From Thermococcus onnurineus NA1 (GTDB lineage Archaea > Methanobacteriota_B > Thermococci > Thermococcales > Thermococcaceae), in assembly GCF_000018365.1 (NCBI RefSeq), contig NC_011529.1:930001-994000 (forward strand): a DNA stretch of 64,000 bases. Reading direction: 5' to 3'. Shown here one piece after another: positions 1 through 8,492 of the stretch; positions within the stretch are counted from its first letter, which is position 1, and each line of letters begins with the position of its first letter. The translations under genes and the position numbers were made by a program. Below the pieces are notes generated by a model, which had not been told where the DNA came from, did no database searches, and worked only from the letters and a program-made list of their open reading frames with translations.

Positions 1-207
1 TATGTGGCGGTGGCTTACTACCTTCACGACGAAATTGGAAACGAAAAAAACGGCATCTGCGTCTTCACCGCAGGCAGGCTAATCAAAATCGCCTGTAAGG
101 AATTTGAAGACGGTGAGAGACCACTAAAAGTCAAACTCGAAGGAAACATCGTTTACGTCCAGACAACAAAGGGGGTGAAAGCTTACAAGATACTCAGCCC
201 GTGGTGA
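1..207 (+). CDS. C-terminal end of an unidentified protein (5' end outside window)
   Basis: An open frame runs from base 1 to a TGA at 205-207 with no convincing start or ribosome-binding site inside the window, so this is read as the last 68 residues of a longer protein. The visible part alternates short hydrophobic beta-like stretches (ICVFTAGRLIKIAC, GNIVYVQTT) and ends in KILSPW. That is compatible with the final blades of a beta-propeller or another beta-rich fold, but no family can be named. The next gene is on the opposite strand and ends at 299, so the pair is convergent. Function unknown. Confidence 0.5.
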   Translation, partial: YVAVAYYLHDEIGNEKNGICVFTAGRLIKIACKEFEDGERPLKVKLEGNIVYVQTTKGVKAYKILSPW

Positions 208-298
208 CCAGTGGTGTGTCCGAGGATGCTCGTATAAGGAACTGCATCTGCATTCTCGATGTGGGCTTGAGAGAATCTTATGCGAGGAATGAGATGCT

Positions 299-889
299 TT
301 AAAGCACCCCCTCCTTTACGAGTTTCTCCCTTATCTTCTCGAACTCCCCAAGGGAGCCGCGCACCACCGGATACTTCGGCACGAACGGACAGGGCTCTTC
401 AGGTTCTATGCTTATTTCGAACGTGCCTATCTCCTTTGCTATTTTGACTATCTCCTCCTTGTCGCGGCCGATGAGGGGCCTCAAAATAGGCAGATCACTC
501 GCCTGACTTATTATCAGCAGGTTGTCGAGGGTCTGCGATGCCACCTGCCCGAGGGAGTCACCCGTAACTATAGCTTTTGCCCCGATTTCGTGCCCCACCC
601 TGCAGGCCTTCCTCAGCATCGTGTACTTGCAGAAAAGACACGTCCACTTGGCCTTTCCTATCTCGACCAGCTTGGAAAAGACTGGCGCCTGTTCCTCGTA
701 AGCATCAACGATTACGGGCTCGTTGAGCTTCCCGTACTTACTCAGAATCTCGCAGAGCTCCAGAACCTTTGACTCCTTCTTATCGCTCTGCTTGAAGTGG
801 ACCGGCGTTATCTCCATGCCCTTTCTGAGCATGAGGTATATCGCCACTGGAGAATCAATGCCCGAGCTGAGCAGTGCAACAGCTTTCAT
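299..889 (-). CDS. stand-alone ThiI-like PP-loop protein (no THUMP domain)
   Basis: A 196-residue protein with the ATP-pyrophosphatase loop SSGIDSPVA at residues 8-16 and the ThiI-type cysteine motif CLFCKYTM near residue 85. It aligns with the C-terminal catalytic half of the neighbouring full-length ThiI: both share GDSLGQVASQTL and DKEEIVKIAKEIGTFE. It lacks the N-terminal ferredoxin-like and THUMP tRNA-binding domains. By family it should adenylate a substrate and pass sulfur to it, but without THUMP the RNA substrate is uncertain. It could partner with another RNA-binding protein or act on a non-tRNA substrate. A TATA-like CATATATGG lies about 25 nt before the ATG, which suggests its own leaderless promoter. 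The family call is firm; the substrate is unknown. Confidence 0.8.
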   Translation of the reverse strand: MKAVALLSSGIDSPVAIYLMLRKGMEITPVHFKQSDKKESKVLELCEILSKYGKLNEPVIVDAYEEQAPVFSKLVEIGKAKWTCLFCKYTMLRKACRVGHEIGAKAIVTGDSLGQVASQTLDNLLIISQASDLPILRPLIGRDKEEIVKIAKEIGTFEISIEPEEPCPFVPKYPVVRGSLGEFEKIREKLVKEGVL

Positions 890-931
890 GTTCGGAAGAA
901 GGGGAGAGCCATATATGAAGTTTTCCTCAAC

Positions 932-1486
932 TTAGAGTTGGGAACCTCTAATCTGGAGCAGGCCAATATAGGTAAACCAGGCCAGTATCATGGCCGCACC
1001 TATAAGCTCGGGGATAGCAAGGCCCTTGAAAACGCGAGCTTTCACCATGTAGAGCATCACCACAAAAGTAACAACCGAAAGAATTGCCCAGAGCATCCCG
1101 ACGGAAAGGCCAGAACGAGCGAGCTTGAGCCCTATGAGGACTATATCCGCTAGCGCCAGGACATAGAAGAGAGTTGCTGAAGGAGTATGTAGGGAATATT
1201 CCTCAGGAAAGATGCCAACAAGGAAGAGCGAGACCATGGCGGTGGGCATGAGATAAGAGAGGCCGTTCTTGAAGGCCCCGAGCGAGGCTATGAAGCCCAG
1301 AACGGCAAAGAGCATTATGAAGCCGTTGAAGTAGTAGTTCACGGGATTCCGTACTGACCCCATGTCGCTGAGGGCGTTGTCGGTGAATGAAAACCAAGGA
1401 TTCTGGTAAATGACAACGATTAGCCCAATAAGAAATACGAGTGGTAGGAGGAGGGAGATGTATGCCGGGAGTTTTGTCGACTCCAT
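932..1486 (-). CDS. DUF998 family membrane protein
   Basis: A 184-residue hydrophobic protein with about six predicted membrane segments (first at residues 10-28). It has the N-terminal pattern of DUF998 proteins: a first helix followed by a loop containing SFTDNALSDMGS. The start at 1486 is supported by GAGGTGATGTT just upstream. It lies 9 bp downstream of thiI on the same strand and is probably cotranscribed with it. DUF998 members have no established biochemical role; they are integral membrane proteins of the cytoplasmic membrane. No catalytic motif is visible. Confidence 0.75.
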   Translation of the reverse strand: MESTKLPAYISLLLPLVFLIGLIVVIYQNPWFSFTDNALSDMGSVRNPVNYYFNGFIMLFAVLGFIASLGAFKNGLSYLMPTAMVSLFLVGIFPEEYSLHTPSATLFYVLALADIVLIGLKLARSGLSVGMLWAILSVVTFVVMLYMVKARVFKGLAIPELIGAAMILAWFTYIGLLQIRGSQL

Positions 1487-1495
1487 AACATCACC

Positions 1496-2641
1496 TCAAC
1501 ATGCCCTATTTTTCGGTTCTTCGCCGAAGACGGCCTTGTAGAGCTTTCTGAACTCCTCCCAGGAACCCCTTATTACTGGATGCCTCGGTATAAAGGGAAT
1601 CTCGTCATCAGGGAGAGTGGACAGCTCAAAGGTGCCTATCTCCTTTGCTATTTTGACGATTTCCTCCTTGTCCATGCCTATGAGCGGGCGGTAAATCGGC
1701 AGATCGCTCGCCCGGCTGACGATGTACATGTTCTCCAGGGTTTGAGAGGCCACCTGGCCGAGGGAGTCACCCATCACGATGCCCTTTGCCCCAAAGTCCT
1801 TCGCGATTCTATCGGCGTGGCGAACCATCATGAACTTGCAGAAGACACAGGTGTAGTTCTCTTTTTTAAGCTCCTTGAGTTTCTGGAGAATTCTTTCCCG
1901 CTCTTTGGGTTTAACCACAATCAGCTCGCCCTTTCCACCATAGCCGTACTTCCTAAGCTGGTTCCATATCTTCCTGACCTTTTCGAGGGTCTTCTCGCCC
2001 ATGTAGATGTGCACCGGGATTACCTCTACACCGCGCTTCATCATGAGGAAAGCGGCAACCGGTGAATCAATGCCGCCGCTGAGCAGAGCCACGACCTTGC
2101 CCTGAGTGCCGATGGGAAGGCCACCCCAGGCTTTGACCTTGTCCACGAAGATGTAGGCCTTGCCCTCCATTAGCTCAACGCCAACTTCTATGTCATACTC
2201 GTGGAGATTCACCTCGCTCTCTTCGTTCTCGAGGATGTACTCGCCGACCTTCGCCTGGATCTCCGGACTCTTCAGGGGGAACTCCTTGGTTATGCGCCTC
2301 GCGGTTACCCTAAAGCGAGGTTTTTCTAATCTAAGCTCTCTCTTCTTTCTGCGGAATAGCTTGAGGGCCATCCTGTTGATCTTCTCCATTTCTGCGTCGA
2401 TCTCCATCGCCGGGGAAAGCGAGACTATGCCGAAGACCCGCTTAAGAACCTCAACAGCCTCTTCAGCCCTGTTTGTCTTTACAAGAACCCTTCCGTGCTT
2501 TGCTTCTACCTTCTTGAACTCGACTTCCTCACTCACCAGGGCCTCACGGATGTTGTTCATGAGGATGTTCTCGAACCATCTCCTCGTCTGCCTCGACTTC
2601 GTGCCTATCTCACCGTAGCGGACTATGACGACGTTGAACAT
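1496..2641 (-). CDS. thiI: tRNA sulfurtransferase ThiI (4-thiouridine synthase)
   Basis: A 381-residue protein. Residues 1-60 form an N-terminal ferredoxin-like segment (VIVRYGEIGTKS), residues 60-165 a THUMP domain, and the rest a PP-loop ATPase domain with LSGGIDSPVAAF. The archaeal cysteine motif CVFCKFMM is present. ThiI activates U8 of tRNA with ATP and inserts sulfur to make 4-thiouridine. There is no C-terminal rhodanese domain, as is usual in archaea. The ATG at 2641 is chosen over upstream GTG/ATG codons because GAGGTGATG precedes it with normal spacing. It follows a small membrane-protein gene by 5 bp, and a THUMP-less paralogue lies two genes downstream. Confidence 0.92.
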   Translation of the reverse strand: MFNVVIVRYGEIGTKSRQTRRWFENILMNNIREALVSEEVEFKKVEAKHGRVLVKTNRAEEAVEVLKRVFGIVSLSPAMEIDAEMEKINRMALKLFRRKKRELRLEKPRFRVTARRITKEFPLKSPEIQAKVGEYILENEESEVNLHEYDIEVGVELMEGKAYIFVDKVKAWGGLPIGTQGKVVALLSGGIDSPVAAFLMMKRGVEVIPVHIYMGEKTLEKVRKIWNQLRKYGYGGKGELIVVKPKERERILQKLKELKKENYTCVFCKFMMVRHADRIAKDFGAKGIVMGDSLGQVASQTLENMYIVSRASDLPIYRPLIGMDKEEIVKIAKEIGTFELSTLPDDEIPFIPRHPVIRGSWEEFRKLYKAVFGEEPKNRAC

Positions 2642-2646
2642 GAGCA

Positions 2647-2973
2647 TCACCTCACCATATGAGGGAACTTAATCACAATCTCGACGTACTTTTGAATGAC
2701 GACACAAAGGACGATCGAGATGAGATATGAGGAAAGGAGTATCAGCTCGTTCATCTCGAAAATGTGGGCCGCTATCTCCTTCGCTCTCGGCGTGGCGTCA
2801 ACTATGGCGCCCATGTACTTCCTCTTGAGCCAGTGGTTTATCTGAATGGCCAGAACTAGGATCAGAACCCCAGCTAACCCCCACATCTTTCCAAGAGCGA
2901 TCATTAGGAACAGCGTCGAAGCCACTATTATCCAGCCGCCGATGACGCCGAGGAGTATGACGAACTCTATCAT
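2647..2973 (-). CDS. small membrane protein, unknown
   Basis: A 108-residue protein with two or three N-terminal hydrophobic helices (residues 3-50) and one C-terminal helix (about 78-98). Between them is a short charged, soluble stretch containing KRKYMGAIVDATPRAKEIAA. The start at 2973 is preceded by GGTGAAAGG. It sits immediately upstream of thiI on the same strand and is probably the first gene of that transcription unit. I do not recognise the family. The topology suggests a small integral membrane protein of the cytoplasmic membrane. Confidence 0.6.
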   Translation of the reverse strand: MIEFVILLGVIGGWIIVASTLFLMIALGKMWGLAGVLILVLAIQINHWLKRKYMGAIVDATPRAKEIAAHIFEMNELILLSSYLISIVLCVVIQKYVEIVIKFPHMVR

Positions 2974-3014
2974 CCTTTCACCAAAAGGAATTGAGGGAAG
3001 GAGAATAAAAACGT

Positions 3015-3623
3015 TTAGATGAAGCGAGTGACCTGTTCGAGGGTCTTCCTCCGCTTCCGTGGTGCTGCTTTTTCCAGCGGATAGCCAAGGGGTATAACAC
3101 CGACGAGATAGTAGTTCTCATCGAGGCCAGCCAGCGTTCTGACCTGCTCCTCGATGCCCCTGAAGTTCGTAACACCTATGTAAACAGTACCGAGGCCTAA
3201 CTCAACTGCTTTGAGCATTAAATTCTGTATCGCCATTGCCGCGCTCTCCACGCTCCAGAGAAACTCGAGTTCGTCAAACTCTTCACCTTCGAGGAAGCGG
3301 ACACGTTTGTCGATGAAAACTGCTATATAAACCGGTGCCCGGTACATCCCCCTTTCATACATCTTCTTTCTAAGCTTCTCTATCTTCTCTTCCGAGAGAT
3401 TCACCGCCCGATAGTACTCCTCCATCCCGCGTGCTATCAGGTGGTAAATCTTCTCCCGTGCTTCCTCACTCCTGAAAACAACGAAAAGCCAGTTCTCGAG
3501 GCTGCTGGCGGTAGGTGCCCTCACTGCCGCTTCAATGAGCGCCTTGATGGCATCCTCCGGAACATCCCTCTCCTCAAAATACCTCACAGAAGTCCTCTTG
3601 AGTATTGCCTCGCCGAGCTCCAC
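3015..3623 (-). CDS. nitroreductase-family flavoprotein
   Basis: A 202-residue FMN-dependent oxidoreductase of the nitroreductase fold. The N-terminal ILKRTSVRYF and the region AAVRAPTASSLENW are the conserved FMN-phosphate and ring-contact segments, and GLGTVYIGV is the C-terminal glycine-rich segment. The GTG start at 3623 is chosen because GGTGAT lies 4 nt upstream; the open frame continues further (to 3791), but that extension overlaps the divergent promoter and is not family-like. The enzyme would use NAD(P)H to reduce an unidentified electron-poor substrate. The family is clear and the substrate unknown. Confidence 0.82.
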   Translation of the reverse strand: MELGEAILKRTSVRYFEERDVPEDAIKALIEAAVRAPTASSLENWLFVVFRSEEAREKIYHLIARGMEEYYRAVNLSEEKIEKLRKKMYERGMYRAPVYIAVFIDKRVRFLEGEEFDELEFLWSVESAAMAIQNLMLKAVELGLGTVYIGVTNFRGIEEQVRTLAGLDENYYLVGVIPLGYPLEKAAPRKRRKTLEQVTRFI

Positions 3624-3719
3624 AGTATCACCCAGTGAAACGTTAGTGGGAAGGTTAATCAGTCTTTCCAAAACCAAAGGTTTAAGAGAGCCCTTGAGTA
3701 ATTCCCCCAAGGTGAAAGC

Positions 3720-4433
3720 ATGTACGGATGGAGAGGCAGGCTTGGTCTTATCGTTCCCTCTTCGAACACCACGATGGAGATGGAGCTTCACTCGGCCATC
3801 CCCGAGGGGGTCTCACTGCACACCGCGAGGGTTCCGCTCAGGAACGTCACGGAGGAAGAGCTCATCAAGATGAACGCTTTAGCGGTGGAGAGCGCCAAGC
3901 TCCTCCGCGATGCAGGGGTTGAGCTGATTCTTTACGGATGCACGAGCGGTTCATTCATCGGCGGCAAGGACTTCGAGAAGGAACTCGAGGCAAAGATAGA
4001 GAACGAAGTAAACGTCCCGGTGGTGAGCACGAGCACGGCCGTCGTTGAGGCCCTGAAGATGCTCGACGCCCAGTCGATACTCGTGATAACTCCTTACACC
4101 GACGAGATAAACGAACGCGAGAAGGAGTTCCTCGAGGCCAACGACTTCGAGGTTCTCGACATCAGGGGTCTTGGCATAGAGGACAACACCAAGATAGGGA
4201 AGCTCGAACCCTACGAGGCCTACCGCTTAGCTAAGGCCACCTTCGTGGACGAGGCTGATGCAATCTTCATAAGCTGCACCAACTTGAGGACGTTCGAGAT
4301 CATCGAGCCTCTGGAGGAAGACCTTGGTGTCCCAGTAATCACCAGCAACCAGGCTTCTCTCTGGCTGGCACTCAGAGAAATGGATGTCATGGAGAAGATT
4401 CCCTGGCTTGGAAGACTCCTAACACAGTTCTGA
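3720..4433 (+). CDS. Asp/Glu racemase-superfamily enzyme, maleate isomerase-like
   Basis: A 237-residue protein beginning GRLGLIVPSSNTTMEME, the typical start of the maleate cis-trans isomerase / arylmalonate decarboxylase group. The two catalytic-cysteine motifs of the superfamily are present: YGCTSGSF near residue 73 and SCTNLRTF near residue 182. By family the enzyme uses the cysteine pair to form a covalent or enediolate intermediate on a dicarboxylate. The exact reaction (racemase, isomerase or decarboxylase) cannot be decided from sequence. It is transcribed divergently from the nitroreductase; an AAGGTTTAAG TATA-like element lies about 40 bp upstream. Confidence 0.78.
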   Translation: MYGWRGRLGLIVPSSNTTMEMELHSAIPEGVSLHTARVPLRNVTEEELIKMNALAVESAKLLRDAGVELILYGCTSGSFIGGKDFEKELEAKIENEVNVPVVSTSTAVVEALKMLDAQSILVITPYTDEINEREKEFLEANDFEVLDIRGLGIEDNTKIGKLEPYEAYRLAKATFVDEADAIFISCTNLRTFEIIEPLEEDLGVPVITSNQASLWLALREMDVMEKIPWLGRLLTQF

Positions 4434-4532
4434 TCTTATCACCATTCAACATTTTTGTGTCCATTCAGTTTCCGAAACCCTTTTAAGAATACGTCCACAT
4501 TTTCCAAACGTTAGTCACTGAGGGTGATACAT

Positions 4533-5912
4533 ATGGAGCTCCTCCACAAGGCTAGGGAACTTTCGATATACACCGCGTACAACACGAACGTCGACGCGAT
4601 AGTCTTTCTCAAAGGAGAGACAGTCCAGAAACTGATAGACGAATTCGGTGCAACAGCCGTGAGGAGAAGGATGGAGGAGTACCCAAGGGAGATAAACGAG
4701 CCCATAGACTTCGTTGCAAGACTTGTTCATGCGCTTAAAACTGGCAAGCCGATGGCTGTGCCTTTGGTTAATGAAGAGCTCCACGAGTGGTTTGATTCCC
4801 ACTTCAAATATGACGTCGAGAGAATGGGGGGTCAGGCGGGCATAATAGCGAACCTTCTGGCGAACCTCGACTTCAGACGTGTTATAGTTTACACCCCTCA
4901 CCTGGCCAAAAAGCAGGCCAGAATGTTTGTTGATAAACCAAATCTCTTTTATCCTATTGTTGAGGACAGAAAGCTGACCTTCAAGCACCCGCGCGAGGCC
5001 TACCGCGAAGGCGACCCGATAAAGGTCAACAGGATATTCGAGTTCCGCGCGGGGACGACCTTCAAGCTCGGAAGCGAAACGATAACGGTTCCTTTCTCGG
5101 GCAGGTTTATCGTTTCGGCCAGATTCGAAAGCATAAAGATCCATACTAAGTCCGAGCTGAGACCTTTTCTCCCCGAAATAGGGGGCGAGGTTGATGGGGC
5201 GATCCTTTCGGGATACCAGGGGATAAAGCTCCGCTATTCCGACGGGAAGGATGCAAACTACTACCTCAAGAAGGCCAAAGAGGATATTATACTCCTTAAG
5301 AGGAAGAAGGACATCAAGGTCCACCTGGAGTTTGCCTCAATCCAGAACCGCGAGCTGAGGAAGAAAGTCATCTACAACCTCTTCCCACTCGTCGACAGCG
5401 TAGGCATGGACGAGTCAGAGATAGCCCACATCCTGAACGCTCTGGGATACTCAAAACTCTCGGACAGGATATTCACCTACAACCGCATCGAGGACACCGT
5501 TTTGGGAGGAAAGATACTCATTGACGAGATGAACCTCGAGGTTCTCCAGATTCATACGATCTATTACATCATGTACGTTACCCATGCTGACAATCCCTTG
5601 AGCGAGGAGGAGCTCATGCAGAGTCTCGAGCTGGCCACGACTTTAGCGGCAACGAGGGCTTCTCTGGGGGACATCAAATCGCCCGAGGACTTCAAGGTTG
5701 GCCTCAAAGTTCCCTACAACGAGCGCGGTGAATACGTCAAGCTCCGCTTCGAAGAGGCCAAGAGGAAGCTGAGAACTAGGGAGTACAAGGTCGTTATAAT
5801 CCCGACAAGGCTAGTCAAGAACCCGGTTTCAACGGTTGGCCTCGGAGACACGATTTCAGCTGGAGCCTTCACGAGCTACCTTGCCCTGCTGAAAGAGAAA
5901 GGAGAACTCTGA
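4533..5912 (+). CDS. pfkC: ADP-dependent phosphofructokinase
   Basis: A 459-residue ADP-dependent sugar kinase of the archaeal modified Embden-Meyerhof pathway. It phosphorylates fructose 6-phosphate with ADP, releasing AMP. Conserved blocks include GGQAGIIAN (about 95), VNRIFEFRAG, VDSVGMDE and the C-terminal VGLGDTISAGAF, whose aspartate is the catalytic base. Overall similarity is closer to Pyrococcus ADP-PFK than to ADP-glucokinase as I remember the sequences. The ATG at 4533 follows GGGTGAT with 4-nt spacing; the GTG at 4524 lies within that ribosome-binding site. A CTTTTAAG element at about 4480 is a likely TATA box. It is monocistronic, with the XerA gene convergent one base after its stop. 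Confidence 0.93.
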   Translation: MELLHKARELSIYTAYNTNVDAIVFLKGETVQKLIDEFGATAVRRRMEEYPREINEPIDFVARLVHALKTGKPMAVPLVNEELHEWFDSHFKYDVERMGGQAGIIANLLANLDFRRVIVYTPHLAKKQARMFVDKPNLFYPIVEDRKLTFKHPREAYREGDPIKVNRIFEFRAGTTFKLGSETITVPFSGRFIVSARFESIKIHTKSELRPFLPEIGGEVDGAILSGYQGIKLRYSDGKDANYYLKKAKEDIILLKRKKDIKVHLEFASIQNRELRKKVIYNLFPLVDSVGMDESEIAHILNALGYSKLSDRIFTYNRIEDTVLGGKILIDEMNLEVLQIHTIYYIMYVTHADNPLSEEELMQSLELATTLAATRASLGDIKSPEDFKVGLKVPYNERGEYVKLRFEEAKRKLRTREYKVVIIPTRLVKNPVSTVGLGDTISAGAFTSYLALLKEKGEL

Positions 5913-6761
5913 TTATTTCTCAATTAATCCCTCTATCAACCTCGCCTTCTCCTGTGCCTTCCTGAGATGCTCCACTGTGACTTTCGTGTAAATCTGAGTT
6001 GTTGACAGGTTCGAGTGACCGAGCAGTTCCTGAATAGCCCTTATATCAACGCCGTTTTCGAGCATGTGGGTGGCAAAGCTGTGGCGGAGCATATGGGGTG
6101 TAACCCGAATTCCAGCCCTGTCGCCGTATTTTTTAAGGAGGTACCAGACGGTCTTCGGAGAGAGCTTATCCTTCCTCTCCCGCCTGTCTTCCACAATAAG
6201 GTATTCGCTGTCGTCATCTCTTGTTTCAAGGTAAGCCTTAATCCCTTCCAGCAGGAAGGCAGGAATCGGCACAACGCGATCCTTGGCGCCCTTTCCGCCG
6301 CGAACGATTATAAGGGAGCGCTCGAAGTCGACATCGGACTTCTTCAGATTGCACAGCTCGCTGACGCGAAGACCTGCGCCGTAGAGGAGGAGAAAAATGA
6401 GCCTGTCGCGCTTCTTCGTCGGCGGGATAACGGAGAGAATTTTCCTGACCTCCTCCCTCGTCAGGCTCTTGGGGAGGCTCTTGGGTACCTTTGGCGGCCT
6501 GAGCTTTTCGGCCTCTTCATCATAGCCTTCAAAGCGGAAGTAGGAGCGCAGGGCTTGGACGACAAGGTTCAGACTCTTGTTGGAGTAACCTTCGCGCCTG
6601 AGCTTTGCGAGAAAACGGAGTGCGGAGCGGGCTTTAAGCTCCCCGCCCCCTTCCAGATAACGCCTCACGTAGTAGGAGTACATCCTAATGGTGTTCGGGC
6701 TCTTGCCCTCCAGATCAAGGTAAGTCTCGTACTCCTCGATTACCTCGTTGATGGCTTCCAT
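5913..6761 (-). CDS. xerA: tyrosine recombinase XerA
   Basis: A 282-residue site-specific recombinase. The N-terminal SAM-like core-binding domain (about 1-90) is followed by the catalytic domain carrying GAGLRVSEL (catalytic Arg), [14 protein letters not shown] (His-x-x-Arg) and [14 protein letters not shown] (His, then the nucleophilic Tyr). Archaeal XerA resolves chromosome dimers at dif without a partner recombinase. The ATG lies one base after the stop of the upstream Toprim-coiled-coil gene, so the two are probably cotranscribed. A complete dif site was not recognised in the window. Confidence 0.92.
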   Translation of the reverse strand: MEAINEVIEEYETYLDLEGKSPNTIRMYSYYVRRYLEGGGELKARSALRFLAKLRREGYSNKSLNLVVQALRSYFRFEGYDEEAEKLRPPKVPKSLPKSLTREEVRKILSVIPPTKKRDRLIFLLLYGAGLRVSELCNLKKSDVDFERSLIIVRGGKGAKDRVVPIPAFLLEGIKAYLETRDDDSEYLIVEDRRERKDKLSPKTVWYLLKKYGDRAGIRVTPHMLRHSFATHMLENGVDIRAIQELLGHSNLSTTQIYTKVTVEHLRKAQEKARLIEGLIEK

Positions 6762-6762
6762 T

Positions 6763-7656
6763 TCACAGCCCCTTCAAGAGGCCCTCAATGTCGTCAGGCT
6801 TTATCTCTGCGTCAGCGACAACTTCTGGCTCTTCGGGAGGCTCAGACGGTTTTGGCGGCTCCTTCCTCGGTGGCTCTGGTGGCTTTGGAGGCTCCTCCCT
6901 TATGGAGAGACTAAGGTAGACTGTCTTGAGGAGTTCATCAACTAGTCCCTTGTCCTCGGCGAAGATGTATCCCTGGCCGACTATGACTTTACCCGCCAGT
7001 CCAAGCTTCTCGACGGCTATTGCGATGAGCCTCTCCTCAGGGGTGGGTTCAGCTGGAAAGAGATTCTTCCAGGCATCGTCTATTTTAACTGGTCTGCTCT
7101 TCTTGTTGAGGAGTTCTCTCAATCCTTCATTCTCGTGCCTAATTCTTACGTATTCCCCATGGAGTTCCTCATACTTCTTCTGAAGATCTTCGTACTCTTT
7201 GTAGAGGGCCTCGTAGTCATTTGCCAGCTGGTCGTACTTCCCCTTAACATCAAGGAGCTCCTTTCTCAGTTCCATGTAGCCGGGCAGCAATTGGAGTGTT
7301 TTGAGCCCTGCTCTCACCAGTGTGTTCTTGAGTTCCTTCCTGACGAGCTCGACATCTACGTGCTCAAGGTCATGGCCGAGAGGGAGCTTCATCCTCTCAA
7401 TGTGGCCGACCATCTCGCTCAGCTCATTAAAAAGCCTCTCAGCAAGGTCTCTTCCAACGCGGTCGGCGTCAGTGGCTATGATAAGCAGGTCAGCCCCAGC
7501 TGCGGCGCTCTTTGCAATCTCAACGTTGGTCGTCGGGATTATGGCAGAAATCGTTATGTTGTACTCACTTCCCAAGGCCAGACCTTGAAGAGCTTTACTT
7601 ACCACTTCAACGTCGCTCGCACCTTCAACCAAAATTCTAACATCGACTATGGCCAT
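6763..7656 (-). CDS. Toprim-domain coiled-coil protein
   Basis: A 297-residue protein. Residues 1-110 form a Toprim fold: [13 protein letters not shown] supplies the conserved Glu, and [16 protein letters not shown] the DxD motif. Residues 115-185 are a strong coiled coil ([19 protein letters not shown]), then a globular segment, and the end is rich in KPPEPP repeats before an acidic tail. Toprim domains bind metal and nick or synthesise nucleic acid (DnaG, topoisomerases, OLD nucleases). The biochemical role here is not established. The start at 7656 has GAGGTGATGGGA upstream. It is operonic with xerA, so a role in chromosome topology or segregation is a reasonable inference only. Confidence 0.8.
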   Translation of the reverse strand: MAIVDVRILVEGASDVEVVSKALQGLALGSEYNITISAIIPTTNVEIAKSAAAGADLLIIATDADRVGRDLAERLFNELSEMVGHIERMKLPLGHDLEHVDVELVRKELKNTLVRAGLKTLQLLPGYMELRKELLDVKGKYDQLANDYEALYKEYEDLQKKYEELHGEYVRIRHENEGLRELLNKKSRPVKIDDAWKNLFPAEPTPEERLIAIAVEKLGLAGKVIVGQGYIFAEDKGLVDELLKTVYLSLSIREEPPKPPEPPRKEPPKPSEPPEEPEVVADAEIKPDDIEGLLKGL

Positions 7657-7670
7657 TCCCATCACCTCGC

Positions 7671-7684
7671 GGGGTCGTTACCCC
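7671..7684. promoter_or_regulatory. inverted repeat in the leader of the Toprim-xerA operon
   Basis: GGGGT and ACCCC arms (5 bp) flank CGTT, directly upstream of the ribosome-binding site of the Toprim gene. It could be an operator or a small RNA hairpin in the 5' leader. The only evidence is the symmetry. Confidence 0.3.
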
Positions 7685-7705
7685 TTTGAAAATAGGGTGG
7701 GGTCT

Positions 7706-8428
7706 TTAAAAATCCTCCCTCAGCTCAACCTCAAGGCTCGGCCTTTCGAGGATCACCCTACCATCTGGAAGGAGTGAAATGCTCAGCGCGTGGATTTCAA
7801 CGCCAGCGTTCTTGGCTTCACTCAGAAGGCGCGCTATCTCAGGGTCGCCTCTCTCGTATGGCCTGAACTTCTCAACACTAGGTATGGCGCCGATGAAAAA
7901 AATCATTGCCTTCCTCCCGGCCTTTTGGAGCTCTATCAGCTCTTTTATGTGCTTCTGCCCCCGCAGGGTAGGACAGTCTGGATACATAGCATATTCTCCC
8001 CTCTCCCCACCTCTCAGAACCGCGCTCTTCATCTCAGCGTAAACCTCTCCGCCAGGACACTCGAAGAGGTAGTCCAGCCTTGAGCTTCCAATGGTTACCT
8101 CTCTCCTCTTTATCCTGCAGTCTTTAAGCCATGGAACCAAGCCAAGCTCCACTGCCTTCTCAAAGGCTTTGGCCTGAGTCCTCGTGTCTATGATGGCTCC
8201 CTTTCCACCTAGGTCTTCAAAGGCAACTAGGACGAAGTCTGTCTTTCCCCCGCTCTTGGGAACGCAGAAGGCCTTCCTCCCTGGAATCATGAACTCTTCC
8301 AAGCGGCCGGTGTTTGTAACTAGGGCTTTTCTTTCTTCCCCGTCAACATCTACTAGTGCCACGAAGCGGTTGAGCCTTTTGATGAATGTACATGGTACAA
8401 CATTAAGCCTGAGGAGTATCTTAATCAT
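7706..8428 (-). CDS. sfsA: SfsA family DNA-binding / nuclease-like protein
   Basis: A 240-residue SfsA homologue. The N-terminal OB-fold-like region begins LRLNVVPCTFIKRLNRF, and VTNTGRLEEFMIPGRKA is the family signature. The C-terminal PD-(D/E)xK-like domain includes GSSRLDYLF and EVYAEMKSAVL, matching a D...ExK core. The E. coli protein was linked to sugar-fermentation regulation; structure suggests a nuclease or DNA-binding role. The ATG at 8428 is chosen over longer frames because it matches the family N-terminus and lies about 27 nt from a TTTAAA box centred at 8455, implying a leaderless mRNA. Confidence 0.88.
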   Translation of the reverse strand: MIKILLRLNVVPCTFIKRLNRFVALVDVDGEERKALVTNTGRLEEFMIPGRKAFCVPKSGGKTDFVLVAFEDLGGKGAIIDTRTQAKAFEKAVELGLVPWLKDCRIKRREVTIGSSRLDYLFECPGGEVYAEMKSAVLRGGERGEYAMYPDCPTLRGQKHIKELIELQKAGRKAMIFFIGAIPSVEKFRPYERGDPEIARLLSEAKNAGVEIHALSISLLPDGRVILERPSLEVELREDF

Positions 8429-8450
8429 ATTTATATTTTGGTTTTCAAAA

Positions 8451-8460
8451 CTTTTAAATT
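8451..8460. promoter_or_regulatory. shared TATA element between sfsA and the V4R gene
   Basis: CTTTTAAATT contains the self-complementary TTTAAA centred at 8455.5. It lies about 27 bp from the sfsA ATG on the minus strand and about 37 bp from the V4R-protein ATG on the plus strand, where an AGGTG ribosome site allows a short leader. Either one bidirectional box or two overlapping boxes would serve both genes. Confidence 0.5.
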
Positions 8461-8492
8461 GATGTATGCATACTCTTTCATAGGTGTTGGGG

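Noticed and set aside
208-298. Possible small RNA between the first two genes
   Set aside because: Short stems such as GAGAATC exist, but no box motifs, TATA box or strong fold were seen.
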